From Bacteriovoracaceae bacterium UBA7317 (GTDB lineage Bacteria > Bdellovibrionota > Bacteriovoracia > Bacteriovoracales > Bacteriovoracaceae), in the NCBI GenBank assembly GCA_002474345.1, contig DKQD01000134.1, positions 1 through 16,559 of the forward strand: a stretch of DNA of 16,559 nucleotides. Direction: 5' to 3'. A program made the translations under genes and the position numbers. This document shows positions 15,330 through 16,559 of this stretch, one piece after another. The number at the start of each line of letters is the position of its first letter. Positions within the stretch are counted from its first letter, which is position 1. Below the pieces are notes generated by a model that searched no databases, was not told the DNA's origin, and saw only the letters and a program-made list of their open reading frames with translations.

Positions 15330-16559
15330 ATGAAAAGGGTCAGATTGGTTTTGGGAATTACAACCTTATTAACAGGTGCACAGGCATTTGGGTTTCAGGC
15401 TTGGGATGATAAAAATAAGCCTGAGCTTTTTGAGTTTGATTACGATAGAAGTTTTGAAAGTCTACCTCTAAATGGTCAATTAAAAAAGGTTCCGTGGAGT
15501 GGCTATTATTGGCCAACCTATGAAGGTGGAATTACATATAGATGGAATAAAGAAACTGAACATAAGCATGAAAAATATGGATATTCAATCCTAACGGAAG
15601 ACACTATTAAAAGTGTAAAGATAGCTGATTTGTCTCCTGCTGAAAAATATGACCTCTATCTAGGTCAATTTACCTTTCCTCTTACCAATTATGAAAGGGA
15701 TAGAACAAAAATTATGAAAACTGTTCCAGGCTCTTCAGACTACGAAGAAGGCTTTAAAATTCCTACTTGGGAAGGTTTATGCCATGCCTGGGCCCCCGTA
15801 ACCTTGGATTATGACAATCCAGCACCTGTTGTTATTGAAGGTAAAAAGGGTCATGAAATAGCTTTTGGTTCTTCTGATATCAAGGCCCTGTTAATTTATC
15901 ATCTTCATATAAACCGCTCTCCTAAGACAAAATTTTTAGGTAGCCGGTGCAACCTAGACTTTAAAAAATTAAAAGAAAAGCTAGATAATAATGAAATAAC
16001 AAAGGAAGAATATGAAAAGTCTGTGAACTCTTCCGATTGTTCAGATACAAATGCCGGAGCATTTCATATTGTGTTAGCTAACCAAATGAAAAGAAATGAA
16101 GGGTTCATCGTAGATGTTACAAGAGATTTTGAGGTTTGGAACCAACCTGTTATAGGTTATTCCTCTCAAGTTTTAAGTGAGAAGCAAGGAGCTTCTGAAG
16201 GAGCTGCTCCAGGAACTGTAAAAGAAGTCACAGTTAGAACTTGGATGCAATACGTAGTTGAGGTTAGGCAGAGTTGGGAAAAGGAAATGAGGAGAGAGGC
16301 CTACAGATTTATAACTTACGACTACCGACTCGAACTAAATAATGAGGGAAAAATAATTGGTGGAGAATGGTTGACTGAAGAGCGCCCAGATTTTATTTGG
16401 AAACAGCACAAAACTGAATTTAAAGGATTTTTTAAAGACCTGGAAACAATTTACAAAAAGTCAGTTTCTTATTTGGATGAGAACTCAGCTTCAACAAATA
16501 CTAACGATGAAGATGAATCAGAAGAAGAAAGGCTAGAAAGAGAAAGAAGAGAGCGTGAA
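15330..16559 (+). CDS. Exported transglutaminase of the GP42/PEP-13 elicitor family, C-terminus cut off
   Basis: The frame reads 410 codons from ATG 15330 to the window end with no stop. GAGG at 15321-15324 lies 5 nt upstream. A signal peptide with a likely AQA cleavage site (17-19) indicates export. Conserved blocks match the transglutaminase elicitor family first known from Phytophthora GP42: WSGYYWPTYEGGITYRW (56-72), SPAEKYD (102-108), WEGLCHAWAP (147-156) with the likely catalytic Cys151, DIKALL (183-188), GSRCN (204-208), NAGAFHIVLAN (241-251) with His246, and VDVTRDFEVWNQPV (261-274). Residues 269-277, VWNQPVIGY, closely match the PEP-13 motif VWNQPVRGF. Cys207 and Cys237 could form a disulphide. 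The family cross-links protein Gln and Lys side chains. After about 385 a Glu/Arg-rich, probably helical tail begins and continues past the edge. The sigma-54 element upstream suggests activator-dependent expression. Confidence 0.88.
   Translation, partial: MKRVRLVLGITTLLTGAQAFGFQAWDDKNKPELFEFDYDRSFESLPLNGQLKKVPWSGYYWPTYEGGITYRWNKETEHKHEKYGYSILTEDTIKSVKIADLSPAEKYDLYLGQFTFPLTNYERDRTKIMKTVPGSSDYEEGFKIPTWEGLCHAWAPVTLDYDNPAPVVIEGKKGHEIAFGSSDIKALLIYHLHINRSPKTKFLGSRCNLDFKKLKEKLDNNEITKEEYEKSVNSSDCSDTNAGAFHIVLANQMKRNEGFIVDVTRDFEVWNQPVIGYSSQVLSEKQGASEGAAPGTVKEVTVRTWMQYVVEVRQSWEKEMRREAYRFITYDYRLELNNEGKIIGGEWLTEERPDFIWKQHKTEFKGFFKDLETIYKKSVSYLDENSASTNTNDEDESEEERLERERRERE

Overview
This is an A+T-rich bacterial window with compact, mostly protein-coding DNA. 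It holds nine genes, of which seven are complete apart from the two at the edges. No rRNA, tRNA, CRISPR array, transposase or integrase was seen. The gene content suggests a Gram-negative with many exported proteins, and my best guess is a Bdellovibrionota lineage such as Bacteriovorax/Halobacteriovorax. That guess rests on the AT-rich style, a 7TM-DISM sensor with a CheA-like core, an aspartokinase-like/LysA fusion and a string of secreted hydrolases. It is an inference, not proven by any marker gene here.

Left block (1-4118, minus strand): a very large membrane sensor kinase (7TM-DISM sensor, PAS, Hpt, CheA-type ATPase, no CheW-like domain) is followed 2 bp later by the 5' part of a medium-chain dehydrogenase/quinone oxidoreductase that runs off the left edge. 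A 330 bp very AT-rich divergent spacer (4119-4448) separates this from the next block.

Middle block (4449-10882, plus strand): four consecutive genes all encode exported products. They are a secreted alpha/beta hydrolase, a 1075-residue secreted protein of unknown function with a duplicated four-cysteine C-terminal module, a secreted endonuclease/exonuclease/phosphatase-family phosphodiesterase behind a Lys-Pro linker, and a small cysteine-rich lipoprotein. They may form a functional set of envelope or extracellular proteins, but no single transcript is proven.

Right block: the lipoprotein gene meets head-on an 802-codon lysA-type gene (10879-13287, minus) with overlapping stop codons. Its C-terminal half is an apparently complete diaminopimelate decarboxylase and its middle holds two ACT domains, but the aspartokinase part has lost the catalytic motifs. 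A HIT-family protein (TTG start) is divergent from it and converges on an unrecognised 378-residue protein. After a 362 bp spacer with several dyads and a clear -24/-12 (sigma-54) promoter comes an exported transglutaminase of the oomycete GP42 elicitor family, cut by the right edge. It carries a close match to the PEP-13 elicitor sequence.

The most notable items are the sigma-54-driven bacterial transglutaminase-elicitor homologue, the degenerate kinase domain kept in the LysA fusion, and the duplicated cysteine module in the large secreted protein.
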